Assembly: GCA_947492585.1 (NCBI GenBank)
Contig: CANLND010000001.1
Location: forward strand, 1-64,000
From: an uncultured Paracoccaceae bacterium
GTDB lineage: Bacteria; Pseudomonadota; Alphaproteobacteria; Rhodobacterales; Rhodobacteraceae
Length of the DNA stretch: 64,000 nucleotides
Reading direction: 5' to 3'
A program made the translations under genes and the position numbers. A model generated the notes under the pieces. It saw only the letters and a list, made by a program, of their open reading frames with translations, was not told the DNA's origin and ran no database searches. This document shows, in pieces, positions 42,599 to 53,049 of this stretch; the stretch's first letter is position 1; each line of letters starts with the position of its first letter.

Positions 42599-43486
42599 CT
42601 AGACAATCTGGAGCAAGTGACTGCGGGCGGCCTGACGTACGGCTTGCGTGAGAGGCTGTAGGGCCGGGGCAAGCACACGGCTGACTTGCCAGCTGAGCGG
42701 GACGTCCAGCGTGCTGTCAGGGCGCAAGGCCTGCAGCGCGCCGCTGGCGATCAGCGGATCCACCAAGGGGGCAGGGTTCAACCCCCAGCCAATACCAGCG
42801 CAGCTCGCATCGATAAACCCCTGGGCGGACGGCAAAAAATGCTGCGGTGGGCGCACCTGTGACCCAATATGCTGGTCCAGCCAGTTGCGTTGCAGCTGAT
42901 CTTTTGCGTTAAAGGTCAGGCAGGGGGCCAGTGACATCGCCGCGGGCGTCGGCCCGTTGGGCAACCAGCGCTGCACAAAATCAGGGCTGGCCGTGGCCTG
43001 ATAGCGCAACGCGCCAAGAGACACATGATCGCAGCCGCCGACCGGTTTGTTGTCAGCAGTGACCGCCGCCGAAACCTCGCCGCGTTTCAGCCAGTCTGCA
43101 CTGTGGTCCTGATCGTCGATCACCAGATCAAACAGAAGGTCGTCGCAGGCCGCCATGGCGCTGACAAACCATGTGGCCAGGCTGTCCGCGTTGACGGCAA
43201 TCCGCAATCGGCTGGGCAGCGTCGTGGCGGGGACGCCCAGATCTTTGAACAGGGCCGCGTCCAGCAGGCTGATGTCTTCGGCATGTTTGGACAGACGCTG
43301 CCCGGCTGCGGTGCCTGTGCAGGGGCTGCCGCGACGCACCAGCACTGTCCCGATCCGATCCTCAAGCGCCTTGATCCGCTGCGAGATCGCCGAGGGGGTG
43401 ACACCAAGATCCCGCGCCGCGCTGTCAAAGCTGCCGAGGCGTAGAACCGCTGACAAGGCAGCAAGATGCGGGGGATCTAGATGCAT
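42599..43486 (-). CDS. LysR regulator, ArgP/LysG type
   Basis: A 295-residue LysR protein with the HTH at residues about 3-62 (AVLRLGSFDSAARDLGVTPSAISQRIKALED). The ArgP/IciA opening LDPPHLAALSAVLRLGSF and the divergent position next to lysE are typical of regulators that sense lysine or arginine and switch on export. AT-rich palindrome between the two genes is a likely binding site. Confidence 0.85.
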   Translation of the reverse strand: MHLDPPHLAALSAVLRLGSFDSAARDLGVTPSAISQRIKALEDRIGTVLVRRGSPCTGTAAGQRLSKHAEDISLLDAALFKDLGVPATTLPSRLRIAVNADSLATWFVSAMAACDDLLFDLVIDDQDHSADWLKRGEVSAAVTADNKPVGGCDHVSLGALRYQATASPDFVQRWLPNGPTPAAMSLAPCLTFNAKDQLQRNWLDQHIGSQVRPPQHFLPSAQGFIDASCAGIGWGLNPAPLVDPLIASGALQALRPDSTLDVPLSWQVSRVLAPALQPLTQAVRQAARSHLLQIV

Positions 43487-43504
43487 TAGAGTTCCTTAAT
43501 CGAC

Positions 43505-43519
43505 ATTAATGATATTAAT
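43505..43519. promoter_or_regulatory. Likely operator between argP-like and lysE-like genes
   Basis: ATTAAT-GAT-ATTAAT, a symmetric repeat of palindromic halves, 18 bp before the regulator start codon and 80 bp before the exporter gene. Confidence 0.5.
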
Positions 43520-43599
43520 TTGTCTAACACTCCCTGCCACCGTATTCAAACCTCAGCTCCGCAACGGGGCGCTCTTCAACGTATATGGAATGTTACATT

Positions 43600-44199
43600 A
43601 TGTGGCCCAGTCTTTTTGCCGGTTCTCTTCTTGGGTTTAGTCTCATCATGGCGATAGGGGCGCAAAATGCCTTTGTGTTGCGTCAAGGGCTGCGGCGACA
43701 GCATGTGCTGCCGATTGTATTGACCTGCGCCATGTCGGATGCGGCGTTGATCATGGCAGGCGTGCTGGGGTTTGGCACGCTGACCGCGTCGGTGCCGTGG
43801 TTTGAAATGACGATGCGGTTTGGCGGTGCGGCGTTTTTGGTCTGGTATGGCGCGCGCAGCCTGATTGCCGCGTGGCGTGGCGGCGCGGCATTGACGGCGG
43901 CTGAGGGCGAAACCCAGCGGCTGTGGCCGGTCTTGGCGACAATCTTGGCGCTGACCTGGCTGAACCCGCATGTTTATTTGGATACGGTGGTACTGTTGGG
44001 ATCAATTTCCGCGCAATACCCCGACCCGAAGGTGTTTGGTCTGGGGGCGGTGCTGTCGAGTTTTGTGTTTTTCTTCGCGCTTGGCTACGGCGCGAGCCTG
44101 CTTGCCCCGGTGTTTGCGCGCCCGCGGGCCTGGCAGGTGCTAGACGCGTCTGTCGGGGTGGTGATGTGGGCGATCGCCGTCAAATTGTTGATGATGTAA
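43600..44199 (+). CDS. LysE/ArgO-family amino acid exporter
   Basis: A 199-residue inner-membrane protein with six hydrophobic segments. It carries MAIGAQNAFVLRQGLR, the conserved LysE opening, and TWLNPHVYLDTVVLLG, the LysE signature. It would export L-arginine or L-lysine. The ATG at 43600 fits the family; a second ATG 15 bp upstream is possible. It is divergent from its presumed regulator. Confidence 0.92.
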   Translation: MWPSLFAGSLLGFSLIMAIGAQNAFVLRQGLRRQHVLPIVLTCAMSDAALIMAGVLGFGTLTASVPWFEMTMRFGGAAFLVWYGARSLIAAWRGGAALTAAEGETQRLWPVLATILALTWLNPHVYLDTVVLLGSISAQYPDPKVFGLGAVLSSFVFFFALGYGASLLAPVFARPRAWQVLDASVGVVMWAIAVKLLMM

Positions 44200-44229
44200 G
44201 GGCTCGGCGCGTGGAGCCGTCAGGCAAGC

Positions 44230-44832
44230 CTATGCAGACAGGTCGCCACCAGAGGTGCGGTTCAACACCACATCGACCACCCGGTGTGCTGCGCGACGCG
44301 CCTCGGCTGGGGGCACAGCCTGGGCGGACAGCGCCACTTGAAGCCAGACACCGTCCATATAGGCCTGTAGTGCGTCATGTGCTGGGGCCACACGCTCTGC
44401 GGGAAGCAAACACCGTAATTCGGCCAGAAAATGGCTTTGAACGCGGGCACGGTTGATTCTGTGCAGACGGGCCAGACGTTCCGAATAGGGGGCGTTGGCC
44501 CAGAACTGCATCCAGATGCTACATTGCGTGGTTGAGAATAATTCGTCCGCAAAATTGGCATCCATCACCGCATACAGCCGTTCAAGAGGTGAATTTGCCT
44601 GTGCATATCCTGCGATCATCGCGCGTTTTAGCTTTGTCAGGAGGTGGCGCATGGTTGCTTCCATCAGCCCTTCCTTTGAGCCGAAATAGTAGTTGATCGA
44701 CGCCGCAGAAGCATCGGCTTCACGAGCGATTTCCGCCATGGTAACAACGCTGTAGCCGTGTTTGTGGACCGCTACTATTGTCGCCTCAATCAGCTCTTCG
44801 TTGCGGATGTCTCTAATGCTTTTTCGTCCCAT
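44230..44832 (-). CDS. betI: Transcriptional repressor BetI (TetR family)
   Basis: A 200-residue TetR regulator with HTH at residues about 10-55 (ELIEATIVAVHKHGYSVVTMAEIAREADASAASINYYFGSKEG). The C-terminal ligand part matches BetI, and the gene is divergent from betC-betB-betA. BetI represses betaine-synthesis genes and is released by choline. It would also control its own promoter. Confidence 0.93.
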   Translation of the reverse strand: MGRKSIRDIRNEELIEATIVAVHKHGYSVVTMAEIAREADASAASINYYFGSKEGLMEATMRHLLTKLKRAMIAGYAQANSPLERLYAVMDANFADELFSTTQCSIWMQFWANAPYSERLARLHRINRARVQSHFLAELRCLLPAERVAPAHDALQAYMDGVWLQVALSAQAVPPAEARRAAHRVVDVVLNRTSGGDLSA

Positions 44833-45345
44833 TGAGCATTCTTGCGACAGCTAGGCCGCGGTTACAATGTCTGACGCGAAAAAAATGAAACTTGTACGGA
44901 CGTTTAAAAAAATGTTCCGAGATTTAATTTTGAGTGCTATATCGTCATCCCAAGTTCACGTCGGGCGCACTGCGTTCGCAAACCGGGAAGACATGATGAC
45001 GCAACTTCTACCATTCTTGCCCACTTGCAGGATTCTGCTGGCCTTTGGCTTGTGGATGTCTTGCACGTGTAAAGGATGGATTGGACGTGTGAGTGTCCGC
45101 AACGGTTGGGCTGTTTGGCCGCCGCTCTGGTCGCGCGGCCACAGCGGCACGGCACAGTTTCAGAGCTCCTGACGAACAATCAGACTGCTTTTTTGATGAT
45201 AAAGGCGTGACATTCTAAACATGGCCCCCGTTGCACTGGATGTGAGTTGGGGGCTGACCAACACCTGTTCGGGCGTGCTGCGGTTCGTCTTGGAACACAA
45301 TCAAATGAATGGCGTAAGCCACGACACAATCCGAGTGAGGACCAC
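44833..45345. promoter_or_regulatory. Divergent betI/betC promoter region
   Basis: These 513 bp hold no credible gene. Two GGACGT sites, TACGGACGTTTAA (44895-44907) and ATTGGACGTGTGA (about 45076-45088), resemble BetI half-operators of the GAACGTTC type. The first overlaps the AT-rich region that probably contains the promoters. A frame at 44867-45172 is not supported by a ribosome site or motif. Confidence 0.4.
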
Positions 45346-46857
45346 ATGACCAAATCGCCCAATATCCTGATCCTAATGGTGGACCAGCTGAATGGCACAT
45401 TGTTTCCCGATGGTCCTGCGGATTTTCTGCATACGCCAAACCTAAAGAAATTGGCCGCGCGGTCTACGCGGTTTGCCAATGCCTATACCGCATCGCCGTT
45501 GTGCGCGCCGGGTCGGGCGTCGTTTATGTCGGGTCAGTTGCCGTCGCGCACTGGCGTTTATGACAATGCCGCTGAATTTCGCAGCGACATTCCCACCTAT
45601 GCGCACCACTTGCGCCGCGCCGGTTACTACACCTGCCTGTCGGGCAAAATGCACTTTGTGGGTCCCGACCAGATGCACGGGTTCGAAGAGCGCCTGACCA
45701 CCGATATCTACCCAGCTGATTTTGGTTGGACACCGGACTATCGCAAACCCGGTGAACGCATCGACTGGTGGTATCACAATATGAGCTCGGTCACCGGATC
45801 GGGTGTTGGTGAGATCTCGAACCAGATGGAATACGACGACGAGGTCGCCTATCACGCCAAGGCCAAATTGTATGATCTGGCCCGCCAGAAAGACGACCGT
45901 CCCTGGGCGATGACTGTCAGCTTTACCCACCCGCATGACCCCTATGTGGCCCGTAAGAAATATTGGGATCTGTACGAAGATTGCGATCACCTGCTGCCCG
46001 AGGTGCCTGACCTTGGCTATGACGCGCAGGATGCCCATTCCAAGCGGATTTTTGACGCGAATGACTGGCGCAATTTCGACATCGAAGAAGAGCACATCAA
46101 GCGCTCGCGTCGCGCCTATTTTGCCAATATTTCGTACCTGGATGACAAGATCGGCGAGATCTTGGAAGTTCTGGAAACCACCCGCCAAGAGGCTACGATC
46201 CTGTTTGTTTCAGATCACGGCGATATGCTGGGTGAGCGGGGCCTGTGGTTCAAGATGACCTTCTTTGAAGGATCGGCTCGCGTGCCGTTGATGATCTCGT
46301 CACCTGATATGCCTGCGGGTCTGATTGAAACGCCTGTGTCGACCATCGACGTGACACCCACGCTGGGTGCCTTGGCGGGCGTCAACATGGACGATATTGC
46401 GCCGTGGACAGATGGCACCAACCTTGTGCCTTTGGGGCAGGGCGAAGAGCGCACCGCGCCGGTTGCGATGGAATACGCAGCCGAAGCGTCTTATGCGCCT
46501 TTGGTGTCGCTGCGGACTGGCCAGTGGAAATACAACCGTTGCGCGTTGGACCCTGATCAGCTGTTTGATCTGATCAACGATCCGCATGAATTGAACAACC
46601 TTGTGGATGATGCTGCACATCAGGACACATTGGCCGAGTTGCGCGCGCAATCTGATGCCCGTTGGAATTTGGAGCAATTTGACGCGGACGTCCGCGCCAG
46701 TCAGGCGCGCCGTTGGATCGTCTATGAGGCGCTGCGTCAGGGCGGTTACTACCCTTGGGATTACCAGCCGCTGCAAAAAGCCTCGGAACGCTACATGCGC
46801 AATCACATGGATCTGAACACCGTCGAGGAAAACGCGCGTTTTCCACGCGGCGAATAA
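45346..46857 (+). CDS. betC: Choline-sulfatase
   Basis: A 503-residue sulfatase that frees choline from choline-O-sulfate. The sulfatase core has the formylglycine site [10 protein letters not shown] with Cys53, the metal-binding VDQLNG (Asp) and [12 protein letters not shown] (Asp-His) motifs, and the C-terminal extension typical of choline-sulfatase (ending [15 protein letters not shown]). ATG 45346 fits [17 protein letters not shown], the family opening. First gene of the betCBA operon. Confidence 0.95.
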   Translation: MTKSPNILILMVDQLNGTLFPDGPADFLHTPNLKKLAARSTRFANAYTASPLCAPGRASFMSGQLPSRTGVYDNAAEFRSDIPTYAHHLRRAGYYTCLSGKMHFVGPDQMHGFEERLTTDIYPADFGWTPDYRKPGERIDWWYHNMSSVTGSGVGEISNQMEYDDEVAYHAKAKLYDLARQKDDRPWAMTVSFTHPHDPYVARKKYWDLYEDCDHLLPEVPDLGYDAQDAHSKRIFDANDWRNFDIEEEHIKRSRRAYFANISYLDDKIGEILEVLETTRQEATILFVSDHGDMLGERGLWFKMTFFEGSARVPLMISSPDMPAGLIETPVSTIDVTPTLGALAGVNMDDIAPWTDGTNLVPLGQGEERTAPVAMEYAAEASYAPLVSLRTGQWKYNRCALDPDQLFDLINDPHELNNLVDDAAHQDTLAELRAQSDARWNLEQFDADVRASQARRWIVYEALRQGGYYPWDYQPLQKASERYMRNHMDLNTVEENARFPRGE

Positions 46858-46880
46858 AAGCATTGGCTAGGACTTTTCAC

Positions 46881-48338
46881 ATGACACATCCCGCACAGCC
46901 CACCGCCAGCCATTTCATCAATGGCCAGTATGTTGAAGACACCAATGGCACGCCGATCCCTGTGATCTACGCCGCCACCGGTGAAACCATCGCCACCGTT
47001 TATGCGGCGACACCTGCGATTGTTGATCAGGCGCTGGCGTCGGCCAAAGCGGCCCAAAAGGCCTGGGCCAAGATGACCGGCACCGAACGTGGCCGCATCC
47101 TGCGCCGCGCTGCTGATATGATCCGTGATCGCAATCAAGAGCTGTCGGTTCTGGAAACCTATGACACTGGCAAACCCTTGCAGGAAACGCTGGTGGCAGA
47201 TGCCACTTCGGGTGCTGATGCGCTGGAATACTTTGGCGGTTTGGCAGGCAGCTTGACCGGCGAACACATTCCTATGGGCGACGACTGGGTCTACACCATC
47301 CGCGAAGCATTGGGCGTGTGCGTCGGCATCGGCGCGTGGAACTATCCCACACAGATCGCCTGCTGGAAAGCAGCACCTGCATTGGCCTGCGGCAATTCGA
47401 TGGTGTTCAAGCCGTCTGAAACCACGCCATTGTGTGCCCTGAAAGTGGCCGAAATTCTGGTTGAGGCTGGTTTGCCTGCCGGTCTTTACAACGTCATCCA
47501 AGGCATGGGGGAGGTTGGCGGCGCGCTGGTGACAGACCCACGCGTTGACAAGGTTTCGCTGACGGGGTCGGTGCCCACCGGCAAGAAAGTCTATGCCGCT
47601 GCCGCCGCTGAGATGAAGCACGTGACTATGGAACTGGGTGGCAAATCGCCGATGATCGTCTTTGAAGACGCGGACATCGACAACGCCGTGGGCGGTGCCA
47701 TCAATGGTAACTTCTACTCCTCCGGGCAGGTTTGCTCAAACGGCACCCGCGTGTTTGTGCACTCTTCCATCAAGGAAAAGTTCCTGGCCCGTCTGGCCGA
47801 GCGCGTGCAAGGCGCGGTGCTGGGCGACCCTCAGGATGAGGCGACCAACTTTGGTCCTATGGTGTCGGAAAACCAGATGAACATCGTTCTGGGCTACATT
47901 GAAAAGGGCAAAGCCGAAGGCGCTCGCCTGATCTGTGGTGGCGACCGGGTAGATCTGCCCGGTTACTTTATCGCGCCCACGGTGTTTGCCGATGTCAAAG
48001 ACGACATGGTCATCGCGCGCGAAGAGATCTTTGGCCCGGTGATGGCGGTGCTGGATTTTGAAGACGAAGACGAGGTGATTGCCCGTGCCAATGACACAGA
48101 GTTTGGCCTGTCAGCCGGTGTGTTCACCAAAGATTTGAGCCGCGGTCACCGGGTGATTTCTGCCTTGGAAGCGGGCAGCTGCTTTATCAATTCTTACAAT
48201 GATGCTCCGGTCGAAGCGCCGTTTGGTGGTGTCAAAGCCTCGGGTGTTGGGCGTGAGAATTCCAAAGAAGCGCTGAACCACTACAGCCAGGTGAAATCGG
48301 TTTACGTACGTATGGGAGATTGCGAAGCGGCGTTTTAA
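46881..48338 (+). CDS. betB: Betaine aldehyde dehydrogenase
   Basis: A 485-residue NAD+-dependent dehydrogenase that oxidises betaine aldehyde to glycine betaine. The catalytic Cys is in [12 protein letters not shown] (Cys285), and the general-base Glu in MELGGKSP (about 252). It is a full-length aldehyde dehydrogenase; the BetB assignment rests on position between betC and betA. It starts 23 bp after betC. Confidence 0.94.
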   Translation: MTHPAQPTASHFINGQYVEDTNGTPIPVIYAATGETIATVYAATPAIVDQALASAKAAQKAWAKMTGTERGRILRRAADMIRDRNQELSVLETYDTGKPLQETLVADATSGADALEYFGGLAGSLTGEHIPMGDDWVYTIREALGVCVGIGAWNYPTQIACWKAAPALACGNSMVFKPSETTPLCALKVAEILVEAGLPAGLYNVIQGMGEVGGALVTDPRVDKVSLTGSVPTGKKVYAAAAAEMKHVTMELGGKSPMIVFEDADIDNAVGGAINGNFYSSGQVCSNGTRVFVHSSIKEKFLARLAERVQGAVLGDPQDEATNFGPMVSENQMNIVLGYIEKGKAEGARLICGGDRVDLPGYFIAPTVFADVKDDMVIAREEIFGPVMAVLDFEDEDEVIARANDTEFGLSAGVFTKDLSRGHRVISALEAGSCFINSYNDAPVEAPFGGVKASGVGRENSKEALNHYSQVKSVYVRMGDCEAAF

Positions 48339-48390
48339 TCGCCCTTTTGCGCGCCGCCCACCCACCCACCCCGTCGCCCAAAAGGGCGAT
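48338..48390 (+). other. Perfect 12-bp inverted repeat between betB and betA
   Basis: ATCGCCCTTTTG at 48338-48349 pairs with CAAAAGGGCGAT at 48379-48390 around a 29-nt GC-rich spacer. It begins at the last base of the betB stop codon. There is no U-tail, so it might slow or protect the transcript between genes rather than end it. Confidence 0.6.
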
Positions 48391-48510
48391 GGGGATCCAT
48401 TTTGCGCCGCTGAGATAGGGGCGAGACGATAAATTTTAAGGCGGCTTTGCCGCGTTTCATTTGGGTATTTTGTGAATGAAACGGCGCCAACCTGCCTTCG
48501 GAGACCAGAG

Positions 48511-50166
48511 ATGAACGCAGAATATGTGATTGTAGGTGCAGGCTCAGCGGGCTGTGCATTGGCGTACCGCCTGTCTGAGGCCGGAAAACGCGTATTGGTG
48601 ATTGAACACGGCGGCAGTGATGCGGGGCCGTTTATTCAGATGCCCGGCGCACTGTCCTATCCGATGAATATGGCGATGTATGACTGGGGTTATAAAACCC
48701 AGCCCGAGCCCCATTTGGGGGGGCGGTCGCTGGTGACGCCGCGCGGTAAAGTGGTTGGTGGATCGTCTTCCATCAATGGGATGGTCTATGTGCGTGGACA
48801 CGCCGAGGACTATAATCACTGGGCCGAAAAAGGCGCGCATGGGTGGTCCTATGCGGATGTCCTGCCTTATTTCAAGCGGATGGAAAACTGGCATGAAAGC
48901 GGTCAGGGCGGTGATCCGGAGTGGCGAGGAACCGATGGCCCGCTGCATGTGACCCGTGGCCCGCGTGACAATCCGCTTCACGCTGCTTGGGTAGAAGCCG
49001 GGCGTCAGGCTGGCTATCAGGTGACCGAAGATTATAACGGTGAGCAGCAAGAGGGATTTGGCCCGATGGAGCAGACGGTCTGGAAAGGCCAGCGCTGGTC
49101 TGCCGCCAATGCTTATCTAAAGCCTGCGCTGAAACGTGAAAATTGCGAGCTGATCCGCGCCTTTGCCCGCAAAGTGGTGATCGAGGAGGGCCGCGCGGTG
49201 GGCGTCGAGGTCGAGCGCGGCGGTAAGATCGAAGTGATCCGTGCCAGCGCAGAGGTGATCTTGTCAGCCTCGTCGTTGAATTCGCCAAAGCTTCTGATGC
49301 TGTCAGGCATTGGGCCTGCGGCGCATCTGGCTGAGCATGGCATTGATGTGGTTGCGGACCGCCCCGGTGTGGGCCAAAATCTGCAGGACCATTTGGAGTT
49401 TTATTTCCAGATGGCCTGTGCCCAGCCGATTACCCTGTACAAATACTGGAACCTGTTTGGCAAAGCCTGGGTTGGGGCGCAGTGGCTGTTTTCGCGCAAA
49501 GGACTTGGCGCGTCGAACCAGTTTGAAAGTGCGGCCTTTATTCGCTCGGACAAAGGCGTGGACTATCCTGATATTCAGTATCACTTCCTGCCAATTGCGG
49601 TGCGTTACGACGGGCAGGCAGCAGCGGAAGGTCACGGATTTCAGGCGCATGTCGGGCCGATGCGGTCTGGGTCGCGCGGGTCGGTCACGCTGGCCAGCAG
49701 TGATCCCAAAGACGCGCCCAACATTCTGTTCAACTATATGTCGACCGAACAGGACTGGGCCGATTTCCGCAAGTGTATCCGCCTGACCCGTGAGGTGTTT
49801 GGCCAGGAGGCGTTTAAGCCATATGTCAAACATGAAATCCTGCCGGGGGCCGATCTGCAAACCGATGAAGAGCTGAATGGCTTTATCAAGGAACATGTTG
49901 AAAGCGCGTATCACCCCTGTGGGACCTGTCGGATGGGGGATGTGTCCGATCCGGGTGCGGTTGTGGATTCCGAATGCCGGGTGATTGGTGTTGAGGGTCT
50001 GCGCGTTGCGGACAGTTCAATCTTTCCACGCATCACCAACGGCAATCTGAATGGACCGTCGATCATGACCGGTGAAAAAGCTTCAGACCACATTTTGGGC
50101 CGACGTTTGCCCGCGTCCAATGCGGAGCCTTGGGGGCATCCGGAATGGAAAGTCGCGCAGCGCTAA
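48511..50166 (+). CDS. betA: Choline dehydrogenase
   Basis: A 551-residue flavoprotein of the GMC family that oxidises choline to betaine aldehyde. The FAD Rossmann motif is [16 protein letters not shown] (residues 7-22); the GMC signatures are [14 protein letters not shown] and [15 protein letters not shown]; the catalytic His region is [17 protein letters not shown] 48511 fits the family start. Third gene of the operon; followed by a REP-like repeat. Confidence 0.95.
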   Translation: MNAEYVIVGAGSAGCALAYRLSEAGKRVLVIEHGGSDAGPFIQMPGALSYPMNMAMYDWGYKTQPEPHLGGRSLVTPRGKVVGGSSSINGMVYVRGHAEDYNHWAEKGAHGWSYADVLPYFKRMENWHESGQGGDPEWRGTDGPLHVTRGPRDNPLHAAWVEAGRQAGYQVTEDYNGEQQEGFGPMEQTVWKGQRWSAANAYLKPALKRENCELIRAFARKVVIEEGRAVGVEVERGGKIEVIRASAEVILSASSLNSPKLLMLSGIGPAAHLAEHGIDVVADRPGVGQNLQDHLEFYFQMACAQPITLYKYWNLFGKAWVGAQWLFSRKGLGASNQFESAAFIRSDKGVDYPDIQYHFLPIAVRYDGQAAAEGHGFQAHVGPMRSGSRGSVTLASSDPKDAPNILFNYMSTEQDWADFRKCIRLTREVFGQEAFKPYVKHEILPGADLQTDEELNGFIKEHVESAYHPCGTCRMGDVSDPGAVVDSECRVIGVEGLRVADSSIFPRITNGNLNGPSIMTGEKASDHILGRRLPASNAEPWGHPEWKVAQR

Positions 50167-50191
50167 GGCTGTCGATTTTGTGACAATTGGG

Positions 50192-50241
50192 ACCGGGGGC
50201 CAGCCCCCGGACCCCCGGGGTATTTCGCGCCAAAAAGAAGC
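50192..50241 (-). repeat. REP-like dispersed repeat, copy 3 (inverted)
   Basis: The minus strand reads CTTCTTTTTGGCGCGAAATA, then CCCCGGGGGT and an imperfect palindrome CCGGGGGCTGGCCCCCGG. It lies between the convergent betA and pccR genes, abutting the pccR stop codon. Confidence 0.8.
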
Positions 50242-50242
50242 G

Positions 50243-51631
50243 TTAGGTGATCTCATAGGGCAGGGTGCCGCGCCGGTCAGCGTCGACGCGCAGGCGGCGC
50301 TCTAGGGGGGGCACTGAGCGTTGGTGGCAGTTCGGGCGCTCGCAAATGCGACAGGAAATACCGATGGGTTCGTAGGTCTGTGCGTTGTCCAGATCAAGAC
50401 CGTCGGCATAGACCACGAGGGGCGCGTGTTTGACATCACAGCCCAAGGCAATGGCAAATCGGCGGGTCGGTGCTCCGAAGGCGCCGCCTGGTTTGGAGAC
50501 ATCGCGGGCGAGCGAAAAGTAGCGCACCCCGTCCGGGGTTTCGGCCAGTTGACGTAAAAAACGGCCGGGTGTTTCAAAGGCCTGATGTACATTCCACAAC
50601 GGGCAGGCCCCTCCAAAGCGCGCGAACTGCAATCGGGTCGCGGAGTGGCGTTTTGTGATGGTGCCCGCCTGATCGACGCGCACAAAGAAAAACGGCACGC
50701 CTTTGGCGCGGGGGCGTTGCAGGGTGGACAGCCGGTGCGCCACCTGTTCGATGGAGGCGTCAAACCGATTGGCAAGCCGTTCGAGGTCGTGGCGTTCGTC
50801 CTGGGCGGCGGTGAGGAAGGCCTCATAGGGCATTTGCGCCGCGCCTGCAAAGTAGTTGGCCAGTCCGATTTTGGCGATGGCGCGTGCGGCTTCGCTTTGG
50901 AACTTTGCAAAATCCAGTGTCGCTTCGAGCAGATCGTTGTAGTCCAGAAGCGCCAGTTGCAGCAGCAGTTGGAACAGCTGGCTTTGTGGGGTGGCGCGTT
51001 GAGACAGGCGCAGATGTTGGGTGTCTGGATCGTATTGGCGCAGCACCGCATCATCGCTAAAGCTGACGGTGACACCTGCGGCGGTCAGTCGGGTCAGGGC
51101 GCTTGTGCGCACGTCGCCATCGCGCGCAAACTGTTCAGCGGCGCGGTCCACGGCATCGATGTAGTTGTCACAATAGTGAAAGAAGTCGCGCACCTCTTCC
51201 CAGGGACTGGCCTGGATGCGGGCGTCTTCGCGCCCCAGAGCTTCGTCTAGTGAGGCGAGGCGTTCGTGGGTCTGCCGATAGGCGCGGTGCAAAGACAGGA
51301 AGGCCCGCGCCAGCGCGGGGGCGTTGGAGGCCGCCAGCCGCAGATCATTGAGGGGGGGCATGTCCTTTTCAAACAGCGGATCTGCCAGGGCTTCGCGCAG
51401 GTCGCTGGTCAAGCGTTCACTGTCACCCGTGCTGAGCTCGGTGACATCCAGGCCAAATTGCTGCGCCAACGCCAGCACGACGGTGGTCGAGACGGGCCTG
51501 TTGTTGTTCTCCATCTGGTTCAGATAGGGCAGGGACACGCCGAGTTTGGCGGCAAAGTCTTTTTGCGTCAGGCTGAGGCGCTGGCGGATTTCGCGAAGCT
51601 TGGCTCCGACGTAGAGTTTTTGTACGGCCAT
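50243..51631 (-). CDS. pccR: Short-chain fatty acyl-CoA regulator (ScfR/PccR family)
   Basis: A 462-residue regulator. An XRE-type HTH lies at residues about 8-62 (LREIRQRLSLTQKDFAAKLGVSLPYLNQMENNNRPVS). The long C-terminal part has the ScfR cysteine motif ISCRICERPNCHQRS. In Rhodobacter sphaeroides the homologue PccR controls propionyl-CoA carboxylase genes through TTTGCAAA-type sites, and here such boxes occur near the start codon and before pccB. ATG 51631 is followed by the HTH; an in-frame start at 51676 is less likely. Gene symbol by homology and location. Confidence 0.85.
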   Translation of the reverse strand: MAVQKLYVGAKLREIRQRLSLTQKDFAAKLGVSLPYLNQMENNNRPVSTTVVLALAQQFGLDVTELSTGDSERLTSDLREALADPLFEKDMPPLNDLRLAASNAPALARAFLSLHRAYRQTHERLASLDEALGREDARIQASPWEEVRDFFHYCDNYIDAVDRAAEQFARDGDVRTSALTRLTAAGVTVSFSDDAVLRQYDPDTQHLRLSQRATPQSQLFQLLLQLALLDYNDLLEATLDFAKFQSEAARAIAKIGLANYFAGAAQMPYEAFLTAAQDERHDLERLANRFDASIEQVAHRLSTLQRPRAKGVPFFFVRVDQAGTITKRHSATRLQFARFGGACPLWNVHQAFETPGRFLRQLAETPDGVRYFSLARDVSKPGGAFGAPTRRFAIALGCDVKHAPLVVYADGLDLDNAQTYEPIGISCRICERPNCHQRSVPPLERRLRVDADRRGTLPYEIT

Positions 51632-51639
51632 GGGGTGCC

Positions 51640-51677
51640 TTTGCAAATGTGATCCACGTGAATTGTAGAATTGCAAA
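51640..51677. promoter_or_regulatory. TTTGCAAA-type boxes at the pccR promoter
   Basis: TTTGCAAA at 51640-51647 and ATTGCAAA at 51670-51677 lie 9 and 39 bp upstream of the pccR ATG. They match the boxes before pccB and suggest autoregulation. Confidence 0.5.
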
Positions 51678-51700
51678 CTGTGATCCGCAAGGGATCACAG
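51678..51700 (-). terminator. Hairpin after MFS gene
   Basis: CTGTGATCC and GGATCACAG form a perfect 9-bp stem around a 5-nt loop, 11 bp after the stop of the MFS gene. On the minus strand it is followed by TTTGCAATT. It may end the MFS transcript just before the pccR promoter. Confidence 0.55.
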
Positions 51701-51711
51701 ATGAGGCTAGA

Positions 51712-52965
51712 TTACAGGCCCAGATGTTGTTCCCGTCGCAGCACCGATAGGATGGCCAATACGCCCAGGGCTGCTGAGGCGGTCATCAACGCCAGGAGGG
51801 GGCGGGCGGAGGTGGCGTTGGTTAACAGCCAGCCTGCGAGGGCGCTGAGCCCGCCACCGCCGCCCAGCATGATCGCGCCGCTTAGCCCCGAGGCGGTGCC
51901 TGCCAGCTCTGGGCGCACGGACAGCGCGCCTGCGGTGGCGTTGGGGATGGACATGCCATTGCCGACACCGACTAAAATCATCAGGCCAAAGAAGCTGAAT
52001 GGTGAATCTATGCCAAGGGTGCTGATCACGAGGGAGAGCGCCACGCCTGCTCCATTGATCAGGCTACCCCAAAGGACCATCTTATTTATGCCAAATCGGG
52101 TGGAATAACGCCCGGATATGAAGTTGCCGAAGAAATACCCAATTGCAGGTGTGGCCAGAAACAGCCCTAGATCCGCCGTGTCCAATCCAAAAATTACCTG
52201 TCCAACAAAAGGCGCACCGCCGAGATAGGCAAAGAACGTTCCCGAAATCAGCGCGGTGCTCAGCGAATACCCCCAGAAGCGGCGCGAAGTGAGCAAGATC
52301 GGGTACTCGCGGAACTGGTTGATCAGCGTTTTACCGCTTTTGTGGGCGGTTTCGCCGAAATCGAGAAACACCAAGGCAAGTGTCAGAACGCCGAGGCCAA
52401 ACAGCAGCCAGAAATTTGCCGCCCAGCCAAAGCGCACATCAATTATTCCACCAATAGCGGGCCCAATCATTGGAACCACCGCCATGCCCATTGTGACATA
52501 ACCGATCATGCTGGCGGCGTTGTTCTGGTCATATAGATCGCGCACTGTTGCGCGGCTGAGCACCATGGCGACGACTATGGCCGCCTGAAGCATGCGAAAC
52601 CCCAAAAAGATCTCGGCTGTGGGGGCGTAGATGCAGCCCAATGTAGCGCATAAGAAAACACAAATGCCGCCGAGTAGCACCGGGCGGCGTCCGAATTTGT
52701 CGGAAAGAGGCCCAACAAGGATCTGCACCACGGCGTTGATCACGAAGTACAGTGATATGGACAGCTGTAAGGTCGCGTAATCGGCTTCAAAGTAGACTGC
52801 CATGCCGGGGAGGGAGGGTAAAAAAACGTTTATCCCCATGGCAGAGAGACCCGCGAGCACGATCAGCGTGGCGATATGGGGTGGGCCGGAGCGGCTGAGG
52901 AATCGATTTTGCGACGGGGTCATGCACAACCCATAGGCGGGGCGGTCGGGATTGTCTATTGTCAT
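51712..52965 (-). CDS. MFS multidrug efflux transporter (Bcr/CflA type)
   Basis: A 417-residue, 12-helix inner-membrane proton antiporter. Typical MFS loop motif A is present in LVGPLSDKFGRRPVLLGG, and the Bcr/CflA opening LSAMGINVFLPSLPGMA. It lies between pccR and pccB, facing left, and may be a lateral insertion in the pcc region. Substrate unknown. Starts at 52965 or 52923; neither has a good ribosome site. Confidence 0.88.
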   Translation of the reverse strand: MTIDNPDRPAYGLCMTPSQNRFLSRSGPPHIATLIVLAGLSAMGINVFLPSLPGMAVYFEADYATLQLSISLYFVINAVVQILVGPLSDKFGRRPVLLGGICVFLCATLGCIYAPTAEIFLGFRMLQAAIVVAMVLSRATVRDLYDQNNAASMIGYVTMGMAVVPMIGPAIGGIIDVRFGWAANFWLLFGLGVLTLALVFLDFGETAHKSGKTLINQFREYPILLTSRRFWGYSLSTALISGTFFAYLGGAPFVGQVIFGLDTADLGLFLATPAIGYFFGNFISGRYSTRFGINKMVLWGSLINGAGVALSLVISTLGIDSPFSFFGLMILVGVGNGMSIPNATAGALSVRPELAGTASGLSGAIMLGGGGGLSALAGWLLTNATSARPLLALMTASAALGVLAILSVLRREQHLGL

Positions 52966-53049
52966 GGGAGAGTGCGGTCTCGCGTCAACGGAGTGGCAGT
53001 TTGAGCGGGTCTGCGGCTCCGGATGTGTTGGTGAATTTTAGCCTCAGTA

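Noticed and set aside
44867-45172. A 101-residue frame in the betI/betC intergenic region
   Set aside because: No ribosome site, no motif and unusual residue composition; the region is better explained as regulatory DNA.
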